Both the position numbers and the translations under genes were made by a program. From Acidovorax sp. A79 (GTDB taxonomy: Bacteria > Pseudomonadota > Gammaproteobacteria > Burkholderiales > Burkholderiaceae_C): a stretch of 64,000 nucleotides of DNA. The notes beneath the pieces were generated by a model. It searched no databases, had not been told where the DNA came from, and was given only the letters and a program-made list of their open reading frames with translations. The stretch covers positions 1,687,001-1,751,000 of the forward strand of contig NZ_AP028672.1 of the NCBI RefSeq assembly GCF_041154505.1, written 5' to 3'. The first letter of the stretch is position 1, and every line of letters begins with the position of its first letter. This document shows, piece by piece, positions 1 to 8,668 of this stretch.

Positions 1-1178
1 TCATCGGCAAGGACATCGTCACCTTCCACACGCTGTTCTGGCCCGCCATGCTGCACTTCAGCGGCCGCAAGACGCCCGACAACGTGTTCGTGCATGGCTT
101 TCTCACCGTGAACAACGGCGAGAAGATGAGCAAGAGCCGTGGCACCGGCCTGGACCCGCTCAAGTACCTGAGCCTGAACATGAACGCCGAATGGCTGCGC
201 TACTACCTGGCGGCCAAGCTCAGCGCGCGCAACGAAGACATCGACTTCAACGCCGAGGACTTCATGCTGCGCGTGAACAGCGATCTGATCGGCAAGTACG
301 TGAACATTGCCAGCCGCGCTGCGGGATTCCTGACCAAGCGCTTCGACGGCAAGCTCACCAGCGACTTCGGCGCCACGGGCGCGGCCCTGCTGGCCGAGGT
401 GCGCGGTGCCAGCGGCGCCATCGCGCAGATGTACGAAACCCGCGAGTACAGCAAGGCCACGCGCGAGATCATGCAGCTGGCCGACAAGGTCAACGCCTAT
501 GTGGACCAGAACAAGCCCTGGGACCTGGCCAAGGACGCGGCCAACAACGAGGCGCTGCACCAGGTCTGCTCGGTGCTCATCAACACCTTCGCCGCGCTCA
601 CGCGCTACCTGGCGCCCGTGCTGCCGGGCCTGGCCCAGGCCGTGCAAGGCTTTGTGGGTGTGGACATGCGGCAGTGGGACGTGGCGGGCGACGTGCAGGC
701 GATCACCCCCTACCAGCACCTGATGCAGCGCGTGACCCCCGAGCAGCTGGAAGCATTGTTTGAGGCTCCAGCGCAGGCAGAACAAGCGCCAGTAGCTACT
801 GAAACAATAGCATCCCCCGGCGGCGAGGAACTGGCCCCCACCATCACCATCGACGACTTCACCAAGATCGACCTGCGCATCGCGCTGATCGTGAATTGCG
901 AGCCGGTCGAAGGCTCCACCAAGCTGCTGCGCCTGACGCTGGACGTGGGCGAAGGCCGCACGCGCAATGTCTTTTCAGGCATCGCCAGCGCCTACCAGCC
1001 CGCCGACCTGATCGGCAAGCACACGGTGATGGTGGCCAACCTCGCGCCGCGCAAAATGAAGTTCGGCGTCTCCGAAGGCATGGTGCTGGCCGCCAGCCAT
1101 GGCGACGAGAAGGCCAACCCCGGCATCTACGTGCTCAACCCCTGGCCCGGCGCCACGCCCGGCATGCGGGTGCGCTGA
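1..1178 (+). CDS. metG: Methionyl-tRNA synthetase, C-terminal part (5' end outside window)
   Basis: This charges tRNA-Met with methionine in the cytoplasm. The frame is open from position 3 and enters the window inside the catalytic domain; about 390 residues are visible. The KMSKS loop lies at 123-137, followed by the alpha-helical anticodon-binding domain. After a short linker comes the EMAP-II-like tRNA-binding domain seen in long, dimeric bacterial MetG (from about position 850, '[15 protein letters not shown]'). The linker at about 765-812 is unusual: it is AT-richer than the rest and matches the dispersed two-hairpin repeat of this window, read in frame as [18 protein letters not shown]-rich hairpin follows the stop. 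Identification is secure; the start cannot be seen. Confidence 0.97.
   Translation, partial: IGKDIVTFHTLFWPAMLHFSGRKTPDNVFVHGFLTVNNGEKMSKSRGTGLDPLKYLSLNMNAEWLRYYLAAKLSARNEDIDFNAEDFMLRVNSDLIGKYVNIASRAAGFLTKRFDGKLTSDFGATGAALLAEVRGASGAIAQMYETREYSKATREIMQLADKVNAYVDQNKPWDLAKDAANNEALHQVCSVLINTFAALTRYLAPVLPGLAQAVQGFVGVDMRQWDVAGDVQAITPYQHLMQRVTPEQLEALFEAPAQAEQAPVATETIASPGGEELAPTITIDDFTKIDLRIALIVNCEPVEGSTKLLRLTLDVGEGRTRNVFSGIASAYQPADLIGKHTVMVANLAPRKMKFGVSEGMVLAASHGDEKANPGIYVLNPWPGATPGMRVR
765..812 (+). repeat. Two-hairpin dispersed element, copy 1 (inside metG)
   Basis: The sequence runs ggctccagcgc...aacaagcgcc..gtagct...caatagca, matching the consensus of the other copies (CCAGCGCTT...AAGCGC...AGCTAT...ATAGCA). 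The first hairpin has decayed. It is read in frame and forms the linker before the C-terminal tRNA-binding domain. Confidence 0.6.
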
Positions 1179-1184
1179 AGCACT

Positions 1185-1207
1185 GCAACGGCCGCGCCGG
1201 CCGTTGC
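1185..1207 (+). terminator. Possible metG terminator hairpin
   Basis: GCAACGGCC and GGCCGTTGC form a perfect 9-bp stem with a 5-base loop, directly after the metG stop. There is no clear U-tract, so termination is only likely. Confidence 0.4.
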
Positions 1208-1233
1208 CTTCCCGGGCCCCGCCGCTCGTTCGC

Positions 1234-1878
1234 TCACAGCGATGCCAGCGGCGGCGACCGCTGCGGCCGGCCCGCGCGCAGCGCCTGTCGCCGCAGGTAC
1301 CACTCGGCGCCCAGCAGGTTGGGCACCCAGCACAGCCAGGCGATGAAGGGGTAGGACACCTGCTCATCCACCCCCAGGGCCATGCTGCCCCCCAGGTAGA
1401 CGCGCAGCGTGATGGCTGCCGCCGTGAGCGCATAGCTGCGCACCATCCAGCGCCGGTGCTCGGCAAAACGGCGCTGCAGCGCGCGCAGCAGGCCCATGCC
1501 GGTCGCCACGATCCAGGCCACGCCCAGCGCCAGGAAACCCAGGACGGCCACGGGACCCGTCATCGCATCCAGTGCCAGGGGCAGCGACGAGAGCCAGCCC
1601 ACCGCAATCGCCGCCACATACCCGCGCCCCACCCAGCGGTGCAGGGCCGGAAACCGGGTGCGCCATGCCGCCATCAATTGCAGCGGGCCCAGCATCAGTG
1701 CCAGCGATGCGCTGACCGCGTGCACCACGAAAGCCCGGGGCGCCGACTGCAGGCTGGGCAGGTCCATCGGGAAGGGCATGCCGGGCAGCGCATAGCGCAA
1801 CGAGACAATGCCGACGGCCAGGGCCGACAGCGCGAGCAAACCCCAAGCCAGGGCGGGGGCGAGAGTACGTGGAGACAT
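1234..1878 (-). CDS. DUF2306 family integral membrane protein
   Basis: This is a 214-residue protein of unknown function with about six hydrophobic segments, and it ends in a basic, proline-rich tail. It has the DUF2306 pattern: an HRWVGRGYV-type motif after the third segment and 'AEHRRWMVRSYALT' later, probably histidine-rich faces of the membrane helices. The ATG at 1878 follows a promoter region of about 70 bp. Three TTAG half-sites at 11-bp spacing (1936-1963) lie just upstream and overlap the end of the convergently placed kinase gene. The same box precedes mipA, so this gene is a candidate target of the neighbouring response regulator. The family call is fairly sure; the function is not known. 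Confidence 0.85.
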   Translation of the reverse strand: MSPRTLAPALAWGLLALSALAVGIVSLRYALPGMPFPMDLPSLQSAPRAFVVHAVSASLALMLGPLQLMAAWRTRFPALHRWVGRGYVAAIAVGWLSSLPLALDAMTGPVAVLGFLALGVAWIVATGMGLLRALQRRFAEHRRWMVRSYALTAAAITLRVYLGGSMALGVDEQVSYPFIAWLCWVPNLLGAEWYLRRQALRAGRPQRSPPLASL

Positions 1879-1935
1879 GGCAACTTTCTGTGAAATGGAA
1901 GTCCATCCACTCTAGAAATTGCGTCTGAGCCCCGT

Positions 1936-1963
1936 GTTAGCAGCGCCTTAGGCGGGTGTTAGC
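1936..1963 (-). promoter_or_regulatory. Candidate response-regulator box (11-bp direct repeats)
   Basis: On the plus strand GTTAGC (1936-1941), CTTAG (1947-1951) and GTTAGC (1958-1963) put TTAG at an exact 11-bp period. Read toward DUF2306 this is GCTAAC-N6-CTAAG-N5-GCTAAC. The core GCTAAC-N6-CTAAG recurs upstream of mipA in the same orientation to its gene. An 11-bp direct repeat is typical of OmpR/PmrA/QseB-type regulators. Confidence 0.55.
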
Positions 1964-3414
1964 AGCGGCGCGGGCGCGGGCGCGGGCTGGAGTGGGGGCA
2001 GATGCACCCGCGCCAGCAGGCCCGCGGCGCCGTCGTCCCGCGCCCGCAGCTCCACCCGCAAGCCCTGGCGCAGCGCTGCCGCGCGGGTGATGGCCAGGCC
2101 CAGCCCGCTGCCGTCGGCGTCGTTGCCGGGCACGCGGAAGAAGCGGTCGAAGACCCGCTCCAGCAGCTCTGGCGGAATGCCGGGGCCGTTGTCGACGATG
2201 TCCACCACCGCGCCGCTGTCCAGACAGTGCAGCCGCACTTCGACCGCACCGCCCTCGGGCGTGTAGCGCAGGGCGTTGTCCAGCAGGTTGTCGAACACGC
2301 TGCGCAGTTCGCTGGCAGCGGCGTGGACCGCCACCTGCCCGTCTCCGGCAAAACCGACCTCGATGCGGCGCTGGTCCGCCAGGGGCATCAGCTGGCCCAC
2401 GCAGTCGCGCAGCAGGGCCGTGATGTCCACGGGCGCAGGGGGTGCCTGCGCAGACACCGGCGCCTCCTGCCGCGACAGGCGCAGCAACTGGCCGACCAGG
2501 TGCCGCGCCCGGCGCATGCCCGCGTCCAGTTGCGCGAACTGCTGCTGCGCATCGCCCGCAGGCACGAAGGGGCGCAGGTTCTCCAGCTGCAGCGCCATCG
2601 CGGCCATGGGCGTGCGCAGCTCGTGGGCGGCGTCCTGTACGAAGCGGCGCTGCGCGGCAAAGGCCTCGCCCAGGCGCGCCAGCAGTGCATTGAAGGAACC
2701 CACCAGGGGCACGATCTCCTCGGGCACGCGGTCCATGCGGATGGCGCCCAGGCTGCGGTCGTCGCGCTGGGCCACTTCATCGGCCACCAGGCGCAGCGAG
2801 CGCGATGCGCGCCCCACCACCAGCCACAGCGTGAACAGCAGCACCGGTACCAGCAGCGCCATGGGCACGATGACGTACAGCGTGCGCACCGCCACTTCTT
2901 CCTGCAGGAATTTCTCGCTTTGCAGCACCTGCACGCGGCGCTGGTGCGGCCCGGCCGCTGGCGCGGTGTAGACGCGCCACCCAGGCGCCCAGGCATCGTG
3001 GGTGCGCAGCAGACCGTGCCCTGGCGCGGCCTGCAGTGGCACACCGGTGTCGGGCCGAGACGTGGCCAGCAGCCGCCCGTCGGCCGACCACACCTGCACG
3101 GCAAAGGCGCCCCAGTCCAGGATGTTGGTGTCGCTGAGCAGCGGCAGGGGCTCGACCCCGTGGCCAGCGTCCCGGCCGTCGCCGCCATCGCTGGTGCCCG
3201 CCGGCCCCTGCCCGCCGGCTGCATGGGAACGCGCCAACACCTCCATCTGGTACTGCATGAAGGTGTGGATGAGCGCGCTGTAGCTCGCCCAGAACGCGCA
3301 GCCCGCCACCACGGCGCCCACCAGGATCCAGGGCGCGAGCCACAGCAGGATCTGCCCGCGCAGGGACCGGGGGCGGTACCAGCGGGCCGCGTGCTCGCGC
3401 ACCGGCCCCGTCAT
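1948..3414 (-). CDS. Two-component sensor histidine kinase (QseC/TctE type)
   Basis: This inner-membrane sensor kinase has 488 residues. TM1 is at about 21-50 and TM2 at about 178-202, enclosing a periplasmic sensor loop of about 130 residues with a Gly/Asp-rich stretch. A HAMP-like linker follows, then the HisKA domain with H264 in DAAHELRTPM. The ATPase domain has the N box (FDNLLDNALRYTP), G1 (DNGPGIPPE) and G2 (GSGLGLAI). The start overlaps the end of the upstream response regulator by 4 bp, so the two are co-transcribed and translationally coupled. All catalytic motifs are intact. The ligand is not evident. QseC or TctE subfamily assignment would need a phylogeny. Confidence 0.93.
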   Translation of the reverse strand: MTGPVREHAARWYRPRSLRGQILLWLAPWILVGAVVAGCAFWASYSALIHTFMQYQMEVLARSHAAGGQGPAGTSDGGDGRDAGHGVEPLPLLSDTNILDWGAFAVQVWSADGRLLATSRPDTGVPLQAAPGHGLLRTHDAWAPGWRVYTAPAAGPHQRRVQVLQSEKFLQEEVAVRTLYVIVPMALLVPVLLFTLWLVVGRASRSLRLVADEVAQRDDRSLGAIRMDRVPEEIVPLVGSFNALLARLGEAFAAQRRFVQDAAHELRTPMAAMALQLENLRPFVPAGDAQQQFAQLDAGMRRARHLVGQLLRLSRQEAPVSAQAPPAPVDITALLRDCVGQLMPLADQRRIEVGFAGDGQVAVHAAASELRSVFDNLLDNALRYTPEGGAVEVRLHCLDSGAVVDIVDNGPGIPPELLERVFDRFFRVPGNDADGSGLGLAITRAAALRQGLRVELRARDDGAAGLLARVHLPPLQPAPAPAPLLTPA

Positions 3415-4070
3415 GGCGCCGCCACCCGCCAGCCCAGGCCGCGCACGTTGCGGATGGCGTCGGGCCCGAGCTTGCGGCGCATGCCGTGGATGAGCACGTC
3501 CACCGCGTTGCTGCTGACCTCCTCGCCCCAGCCGTAGATGCGGTTTTCCAGCTGCTCGCGCGACAGGATGGCGCCGGGGCGCTCCAGCAGCGCATGCAGC
3601 AGCGCGAATTCGCGGGCGGTGAGGGCCTCGCGGGCGCCGCCCTGCAGCACCTCGCGCGTGGCCAGGTCCAGCTGCAGGGCACCATTGCCCACCAGCGACT
3701 GGGCCACGCCGCTGCGCCGGCGCACCACGGCGCGCATGCGGGCCAGCAGCTCGGCCACCTCGAAGGGTTTGAGCAGGTAGTCGTCGGCACCGATGTCCAG
3801 GCCGTGCACGCGGTCCTCGACACCGTCGCGGGCGGTAAGCACCACCACCGGCGTGAGGTCGCCGCGCGCACGGGCGCGGCGCAGCACCTCGGTGCCGTCG
3901 AGTCCCGGCAGGCCCAGGTCCAGCAGCACGCAGCTGTAGTCGCCATCGGCGAGGGCGCTGTGGGCCAGTTCGCCGTTGCGCACCCAGTCCACGGACCAGC
4001 CCGCCCCCTTAAGCGCATGCGACAGGCTGCGCCCGATCATGTCGTCGTCTTCCACCAGCAGTGCGCGCAA
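3411..4070 (-). CDS. OmpR-family response regulator (QseB/TctD type)
   Basis: This DNA-binding response regulator has 219 residues. The receiver domain has the acidic pair near residues 8-9, phospho-acceptor D51 (VLLDLGLPG) and the conserved lysine in LLKPF. The C-terminal half is a winged-helix Trans_reg_C domain (LTAREFALLHALLE, then NAVDVLIHGMRRKLG). It is first in an operon with the kinase and is divergent from mipA. The shared 216-bp intergenic region carries GCTAAC-N6-CTAAG, plausibly its own operator, which also occurs upstream of DUF2306. Autoregulation and control of both neighbours are inferred from that repeat. Confidence 0.93.
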   Translation of the reverse strand: MRALLVEDDDMIGRSLSHALKGAGWSVDWVRNGELAHSALADGDYSCVLLDLGLPGLDGTEVLRRARARGDLTPVVVLTARDGVEDRVHGLDIGADDYLLKPFEVAELLARMRAVVRRRSGVAQSLVGNGALQLDLATREVLQGGAREALTAREFALLHALLERPGAILSREQLENRIYGWGEEVSSNAVDVLIHGMRRKLGPDAIRNVRGLGWRVAAP

Positions 4071-4163
4071 CAGGGTTCTCCTTGGGGCCTTCAGGGCGGT
4101 GCACAGCGTAGCGCGGAATTCTTAGCCCGCCATGAGCGCGGCGCCCACCCAGGGCGGCGCAGG

Positions 4164-4180
4164 GCTAACCCGGCGCTAAG
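4164..4180 (+). promoter_or_regulatory. Candidate response-regulator box upstream of mipA
   Basis: GCTAAC (4164-4169), six bases, then CTAAG (4176-4180): two CTAA half-sites 11 bp apart. A possible -10, TACAGT, starts at 4191, so the box would cover the -35 region of mipA, as expected for an activator of the OmpR family. A single further TTAG is at 4122 on the side facing the regulator gene. Confidence 0.55.
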
Positions 4181-4286
4181 AAAGCATTCCTACAGTGCAC
4201 CGGCCCCCTGCCTGCGGCGTGCGGCCCGCAGGCACGCCCGGCCTGGCCCGCCCCTTTTCTTTTTCTTCTTTCTGGAACCCGAACCC

Positions 4287-5081
4287 ATGACGCACTGCCC
4301 TCGCCTGCCCTCCCCCACCCACCACACCCTGCGGGGCCGCGCGGCGGTCATCGCGGCCACCCTGGCGGCGCTGGCGCCCGCCGCCGCCTGGGCGCAGCAG
4401 GACGCCCCCACCTCCACCTGGGGGGCGGGCCTGGCCGTCAGCGCCGACCGCAAGCCCTACCGCGACTTCGACGACAAGGCGCAGCCGCTGCCCCTGCTCA
4501 CCTACGAAAACCGCTGGGTCCACATTGCCGGCCCGGGCGTGGATGTCAAGCTGCCGCCGGCCGGCCCCGTGGGCCTGCGGCTGCGGTCGCGCTTCGGTTT
4601 CGAGGGCTACGAGGCCAAGGACTCGCCCTTTCTGACCGGCATGCAGGAGCGCAAGGGCAGCCTCTGGCTGGGCGCGGCCGCCAGCTGGGACACGGGGCCG
4701 GTGCAGCTTTCGGCCGAGCTGCTGGCCGATGCCTCCGGCCACAGCAAGGGGCGTCAGTTCACGCTGAAGGCCGAGCGCCGCTTCCAGCTCGGTGCGTGGG
4801 ACATCACCCCCCGCGTGTCGGTGCAGCGGCAGGACCGCAAGTATGTGGACTACTACTACGGCGTGGAAGGCGCGGAGGCCCGCGCAGGCCGCCCGGCCCA
4901 TGAAGGCAGCTCCGCCGTGAACCTGCAGGCCGGCCTGCGCGTGGGCTACGCGCTGGCGCCGCGGCAGTGGATGTTCGTGGACGTGAGCAGCACGCGGCTG
5001 GCCAGCGCGATCAAGAACAGCCCGCTGGTCAACAGATCGAGCCAGCCGGCGGTGACGGCGGGCTGGCTTTACCGGTTCTGA
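4287..5081 (+). CDS. MipA/OmpV family outer-membrane protein
   Basis: This is a predicted outer-membrane beta-barrel of 264 residues. It has a signal peptide (about residues 1-34, ending ALAPAAAWA) and then alternating amphipathic strands ending in an aromatic C-terminus (AGWLYRF), the usual outer-membrane insertion signal. 'TWGAGLAVSADRKPYRDFD' and 'LLTYENRW' are typical of the MipA family, named for the MltA-interacting murein protein, though many members are uncharacterised. The frame is open upstream, but ATG 4287 is the first start with a proper signal peptide. It is divergent from a two-component operon and converges on the YitT gene 9 bp away. Confidence 0.88.
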   Translation: MTHCPRLPSPTHHTLRGRAAVIAATLAALAPAAAWAQQDAPTSTWGAGLAVSADRKPYRDFDDKAQPLPLLTYENRWVHIAGPGVDVKLPPAGPVGLRLRSRFGFEGYEAKDSPFLTGMQERKGSLWLGAAASWDTGPVQLSAELLADASGHSKGRQFTLKAERRFQLGAWDITPRVSVQRQDRKYVDYYYGVEGAEARAGRPAHEGSSAVNLQAGLRVGYALAPRQWMFVDVSSTRLASAIKNSPLVNRSSQPAVTAGWLYRF

Positions 5082-5090
5082 GCGCCGCCT

Positions 5091-5744
5091 TCAATGCCCC
5101 ACATACCGCCCCGGCCGGTGGCTGATCCACAGGAACCCGCTCATCACCAGCACGGCCAGCACCGAATACGCCACGCGGTCCACCGGCACCACGAAGAGCG
5201 CCAGCAGCACCACGGTGCCGTCGATCATCATCTGCACCTTGCCCGCACGCATGCCGTAGCGGGCCTGCAGGTACAGCGACACCACGGTGGCCCCGCCCAG
5301 GCTGGAGCGGTGGCGCGCCAGGAACAGGCAGCCCGTGCCCAGCAGCAGCCCGCCCAGCAAGGATGCGAACAGCGGGTTCAGGTAGTCCACGTGCATCACA
5401 TGGGGGAACAGCTCGGTCAGCAGCGACAGCAGGGCGACGCAGACAAAGGTCTTGACCGTGAACTCGCGCCCCATGCGCGTCCAGGCGAACCAGTAGAACG
5501 GCAGGTTGACCGCGAAGAACAGCTTGCCGAACGAGATGCCCGTGACGTAGTGCAGCAGAAACGCCGCGCCCGCCGTGCCGCCCACCAGCAGCCCCGCCTG
5601 GTTGAACAGCATGAGAGCCATGGCCACGAACAGCGTGCCGGCGAACAGGGCCTGTACATCCTCGAACGCACCATGGCGCAGGGTGGATGCGTCGGCATGG
5701 GCATCGCCAGCGGCGCTGGAGTCATTGGCGGGGGTGTCGGTCAT
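5091..5744 (-). CDS. YitT family membrane protein
   Basis: This integral membrane protein has 217 residues and about five or six transmembrane helices, with the YitT-type motifs GGTAGAAFLLHYVTG and SSLGGATVVSLYLQ. The function of the family is not established; a transport role is often supposed. The hydrophilic N-terminus of about 30 residues is rich in Asp and Ala. ATG 5744 was preferred to a GTG four codons upstream; neither has a clear Shine-Dalgarno sequence. It is monocistronic as far as can be seen. Confidence 0.8.
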   Translation of the reverse strand: MTDTPANDSSAAGDAHADASTLRHGAFEDVQALFAGTLFVAMALMLFNQAGLLVGGTAGAAFLLHYVTGISFGKLFFAVNLPFYWFAWTRMGREFTVKTFVCVALLSLLTELFPHVMHVDYLNPLFASLLGGLLLGTGCLFLARHRSSLGGATVVSLYLQARYGMRAGKVQMMIDGTVVLLALFVVPVDRVAYSVLAVLVMSGFLWISHRPGRYVGH

Positions 5745-6148
5745 GGAGGGGATCACGCTGGCGTCACATCAATCCGCACGGAGCGGGGGCCGGGATGGCC
5801 GTGCAAGAACAGCAAGCAATATGCCAGGGAGCGCGGGCTCCACGCCCGATGTCCATCCCTGAGCGGGCAGAATTCGAAGAATTTCCGGCTGCTACCGCTG
5901 GTTGTAGTTCAATAGTTTGCTATCAATTTTAAAGTTCCATCCACAACCCGCCCCCCCGCGCGGCCCCTGGCAACGGGCACATTCGGCACGCAATGTGCTT
6001 GGCGACCGCACCGGCTTCGCCCCATTGCGCTGCGCACCCGGCTCACTACACTGAAGTCTGCCCCGCGTTGATGGCGGTGGTGGCTGCATCCCGGCGGTGC
6101 CGGGCCCTGGGCCGCCGCAGAGCCGCCGAAAAGAAAGTGCCCGCCACC
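5745..6148. other. Intergenic region between divergent yitT-like and sulP genes
   Basis: This 404-bp region holds no convincing gene. An AT-rich patch at about 5885-5935 (ggttgtagttcaatag, tttgctatcaattttaaag) resembles a decayed copy of the two-hairpin element in minus orientation, but the match is too weak to call. Promoters for both flanking genes must lie here. Confidence 0.5.
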
Positions 6149-7816
6149 ATGCAGTTTTCACTCGCCTTCCACCCCCGCCTGCTCGATGCGCTGCGCGGCT
6201 ACGACAAGGGCCGCTGGCTGGCCGACGTGGGTGCGGGGGTGACGGTGGGCATCGTGGCGCTGCCGCTGGCCATGGCGTTCGCGATCGCCAGCGGCCTCAA
6301 GCCCGAGGCGGGGCTGTGGACGGCGATCATCGCGGGCTTCCTGATCTCCGCCCTGGGGGGCACCAACGTGCAGATCGGCGGACCAGCGGGCGCATTCATC
6401 GTCATCGTCTACGGCATCGTCGAGCGCTACGGCGTGGCCAACCTGCTCATCTCCACCGCCTGCGCGGGCGTGCTGCTGGTGCTGCTGGGGCTCTTCAGGC
6501 TGGGCACGCTGGTGCGTTTCGTGCCGGTGAGCATCGTGATCGGCTTCACCAACGGCATTGCCGTGCTGATCGCGCTGTCGCAGGTCAAGGACTGGCTGGG
6601 CCTGTCCATCGACCGCATGCCGGGCAATTTCTTCTCGCAGATCGATGCGCTGGCGCGGCACGCGGACAGCCTCAACCCCTATGCCTTCGGGCTGGGCGCG
6701 GCCTGCGTGGCCGGGTTGTTCGTCTGGCCCAGGCTGATGATGAAAGGCTCGCCCGTGATGCAGGTGCTGGAGCGCCACACCGTGCGCAGCTTCGCGCGCG
6801 TGCCCGCGCCCGTCGTGGCGCTGGTCACGCTGAGCCTGCTGGCCTGGGCGATGGAGTTTCCGGTGGAGACCATCGGCTCGCGGTTTGGCGGCATTCCGCA
6901 GGCGCTGCCGGTGTTCGCGCTGCCCGATTTTTCGTGGGACACGGTGCGCCTGCTGGTCACGCCCACGCTCACCATCGCGCTGCTGGGCGCCATCGAATCG
7001 CTGCTGTGCGCCCGCGTGGCCGACCAGCTGGCCACCGACCCGCACCACAAGAAACACGACCCCAACCAGGAGCTGGTGGCCCAGGGGCTGGCCAATCTGG
7101 TGGTGCCGTTCTTCGGCGGCATGCCCGCCACCGGCACCATTGCGCGCACCGTCACCAACATCCGCGCGGGCGCCACCTCGCCCGTGGCGGGCATGGTGCA
7201 TGCGCTCACGCTGCTGGTGATCGTGCTGGTGGCCGCCCCGCTGGCGCTGCACATTCCGCTGGCGGTGCTGGCGGGCATCCTGTTGTACGTGGCCTGGAAC
7301 ATGGGCGAGTGGCACGAGTTCGTGCGCCTCAAGCACTTCAGCAACCACTACCGGCTGCTGATGCTGGGCACGTTCTTCCTCACCGTGGTGTTCGACCTCA
7401 CGGTGGCGGTGGAGGTGGGCCTCTTCATGGCCTGCGCGCTGTTCGTGCGGCGCATGAGCGGGCTCTTTCGCGTGGTGCGCCAGCCGGAGGCCGAAGGCAG
7501 TTTTCCCCAGGGGCGGCCCACGGCCACCTGGCGCCTGCATGGCGCGCTGTTCTTCGGCGCCGCCGCCAAGATCGACCCCATCCTCCAGGCCGTGGAGACC
7601 GGCCCGCCCGGCATGGACGTGGTGCTGGACGCGAGCGAGCTGGTGGCGCTGGACACCACGGGGCTGGACGCGCTGGCGCAGATCCTCAAGGCCGTGGCCG
7701 CGCGCGGCGGGCGGCTGCGCCTGGTGCACCTGCACGAGCAGCCGCGCTCGCTGATCGAGCGCTCGGGCTTTGCCGCCCGGCTGGCGGCGCAGGGGCTGGA
7801 GGACCTGCCGGTGTGA
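6149..7816 (+). CDS. SulP family anion transporter with STAS domain
   Basis: This inner-membrane transporter has 555 residues. About 10-12 hydrophobic helices are followed by a cytoplasmic STAS domain (about 455-550; 'MDVVLDASELVALDTTGLD' is the signature). The early membrane motif VGIVALPLAMAFAIASGL and 'GTNVQIGGPAGAFIVIVYG' are typical of SulP. Substrates in the family include sulfate, bicarbonate and dicarboxylates; the sequence does not settle which. The frame is open further upstream, but MQFSLAFHPRL at ATG 6149 is the natural start. No partner gene for sulfate use is adjacent. An alpha-carbonic anhydrase lies about 8 kb away, which is no evidence for bicarbonate. Confidence 0.92.
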   Translation: MQFSLAFHPRLLDALRGYDKGRWLADVGAGVTVGIVALPLAMAFAIASGLKPEAGLWTAIIAGFLISALGGTNVQIGGPAGAFIVIVYGIVERYGVANLLISTACAGVLLVLLGLFRLGTLVRFVPVSIVIGFTNGIAVLIALSQVKDWLGLSIDRMPGNFFSQIDALARHADSLNPYAFGLGAACVAGLFVWPRLMMKGSPVMQVLERHTVRSFARVPAPVVALVTLSLLAWAMEFPVETIGSRFGGIPQALPVFALPDFSWDTVRLLVTPTLTIALLGAIESLLCARVADQLATDPHHKKHDPNQELVAQGLANLVVPFFGGMPATGTIARTVTNIRAGATSPVAGMVHALTLLVIVLVAAPLALHIPLAVLAGILLYVAWNMGEWHEFVRLKHFSNHYRLLMLGTFFLTVVFDLTVAVEVGLFMACALFVRRMSGLFRVVRQPEAEGSFPQGRPTATWRLHGALFFGAAAKIDPILQAVETGPPGMDVVLDASELVALDTTGLDALAQILKAVAARGGRLRLVHLHEQPRSLIERSGFAARLAAQGLEDLPV

Positions 7817-7828
7817 CCCGCCGCGCGG

Positions 7829-8341
7829 CTACTTGCCGCCCTTGAACTCCGGCGCCTCCAGGTCGGCCCCCGTCTGGGTGCGCAGCACGAACTGGTCGGG
7901 CCCATGGATCACGGTGAACATCTTGGCCTGGTTGGGTGCCTCCAGGTAGCGCCAGTCGGCATGGGTTTCCCGCTTCAGTTCATAGGGCGTGACCTTGGCG
8001 GGCTTGCCCAGCAGGCGGCGCACCTCGTCCATGCGCATGCCGGGCACCACGCGCGCGAAGTTCTCGGGGGTGAGCACCTGGCGCAGCGCCGTCATGCGGC
8101 CGTCGGCGCCGATGGTGATCATGTAGTTGACCTGGCCGGCGGGCTGGCGGTTGTATTCGAACGTGCGCGCGCCGCCGGGCTCGTCCCACACGTTCTCGGG
8201 GGTGCCGAAGCGGTCGCGCACGTCGGCCTCGGTGGAGACGCCCTCCTTGAGTTCGCTGATGCGTTGCGGGTCGCAGGCGGCAAGCGCCAGCAACGAAAAA
8301 GTGGCGGCCGCCAGGGCGGCGGCGCGATATATCAAGGGCAT
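7829..8341 (-). CDS. BamE/SmpA-OmlA-like outer-membrane lipoprotein
   Basis: This lipoprotein has 170 residues. The signal peptide ends in the lipobox LAAC (C23), followed by two SmpA/OmlA-like repeats: 'RISELKEGVSTEADVRDRFG' and 'VPGMRMDEVRRLLGKPAKVT'. BamE itself is about 110 residues with one such domain, so this is a longer relative and not necessarily the BAM subunit. It converges on sulP and is divergent from DUF3460 across only 43 bp. Confidence 0.82.
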   Translation of the reverse strand: MPLIYRAAALAAATFSLLALAACDPQRISELKEGVSTEADVRDRFGTPENVWDEPGGARTFEYNRQPAGQVNYMITIGADGRMTALRQVLTPENFARVVPGMRMDEVRRLLGKPAKVTPYELKRETHADWRYLEAPNQAKMFTVIHGPDQFVLRTQTGADLEAPEFKGGK

Positions 8342-8384
8342 GAGTCGGTCCCGGTAAAATCCACGGCAAAGAGGTTAACAGTCC

Positions 8385-8591
8385 ATGTCCATTTTCCGCC
8401 GCCCCGATTACCAATCCGATGCCACCCAGTTCATCAACCAGCTCAAGGCCAGCAAGCCCGAGCTGGAAAGCCAGCAGCTGGCCGGCCGCGCGCTGCTGTG
8501 GGACAAGCAGGTGGACCGCAAGATCTGGGGGGAGTACCGCGAAGCCCAGGTCGAGCAAAAGCCCTACGTCTACCAGACGAACGCCGACTGA
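8385..8591 (+). CDS. DUF3460 family small protein
   Basis: This is a 68-residue soluble protein typical of Burkholderiales (DUF3460): MSIFRRPDYQSDATQFINQL, then a conserved LLWDK and a WGEYREAQV motif. It is mostly helical and charged, with no signal or membrane segment. It is followed by scpA after a gap of 77 bp filled by a copy of the two-hairpin repeat. The function is unknown; co-transcription with scpA is plausible. Confidence 0.88.
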   Translation: MSIFRRPDYQSDATQFINQLKASKPELESQQLAGRALLWDKQVDRKIWGEYREAQVEQKPYVYQTNAD

Positions 8592-8609
8592 GCCGACCCG
8601 GGCATCAAA

Positions 8610-8661
8610 TTGGCCCCCGGCGCTTGATCAATAAGCGCTGATAGCTATATTTTCAATAGCA
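8610..8661 (+). repeat. Two-hairpin dispersed element, copy 2 (between DUF3460 and scpA)
   Basis: Starts ttggccc. Hairpin 1: GCGCTT (8620-8625), loop, AAGCGC (8633-8638). Hairpin 2: GCTAT (8644-8648), loop, ATAGC (8656-8660). It ends 8 bases before the scpA ATG, so it occupies the scpA ribosome-binding region. Confidence 0.85.
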
Positions 8662-8668
8662 AATATCC

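Noticed and set aside
5885..5935. Tenth copy of the two-hairpin element
   Set aside because: The AT-rich patch has a GCTATCAATTTTAAAG-like block but lacks a recognisable first hairpin; noted under the intergenic entry only.
6158..7735. Long minus-strand frame opposite the SulP gene
   Set aside because: Low-complexity His/Gln/Arg composition, no recognisable domain, and the opposite strand encodes a clear transporter.
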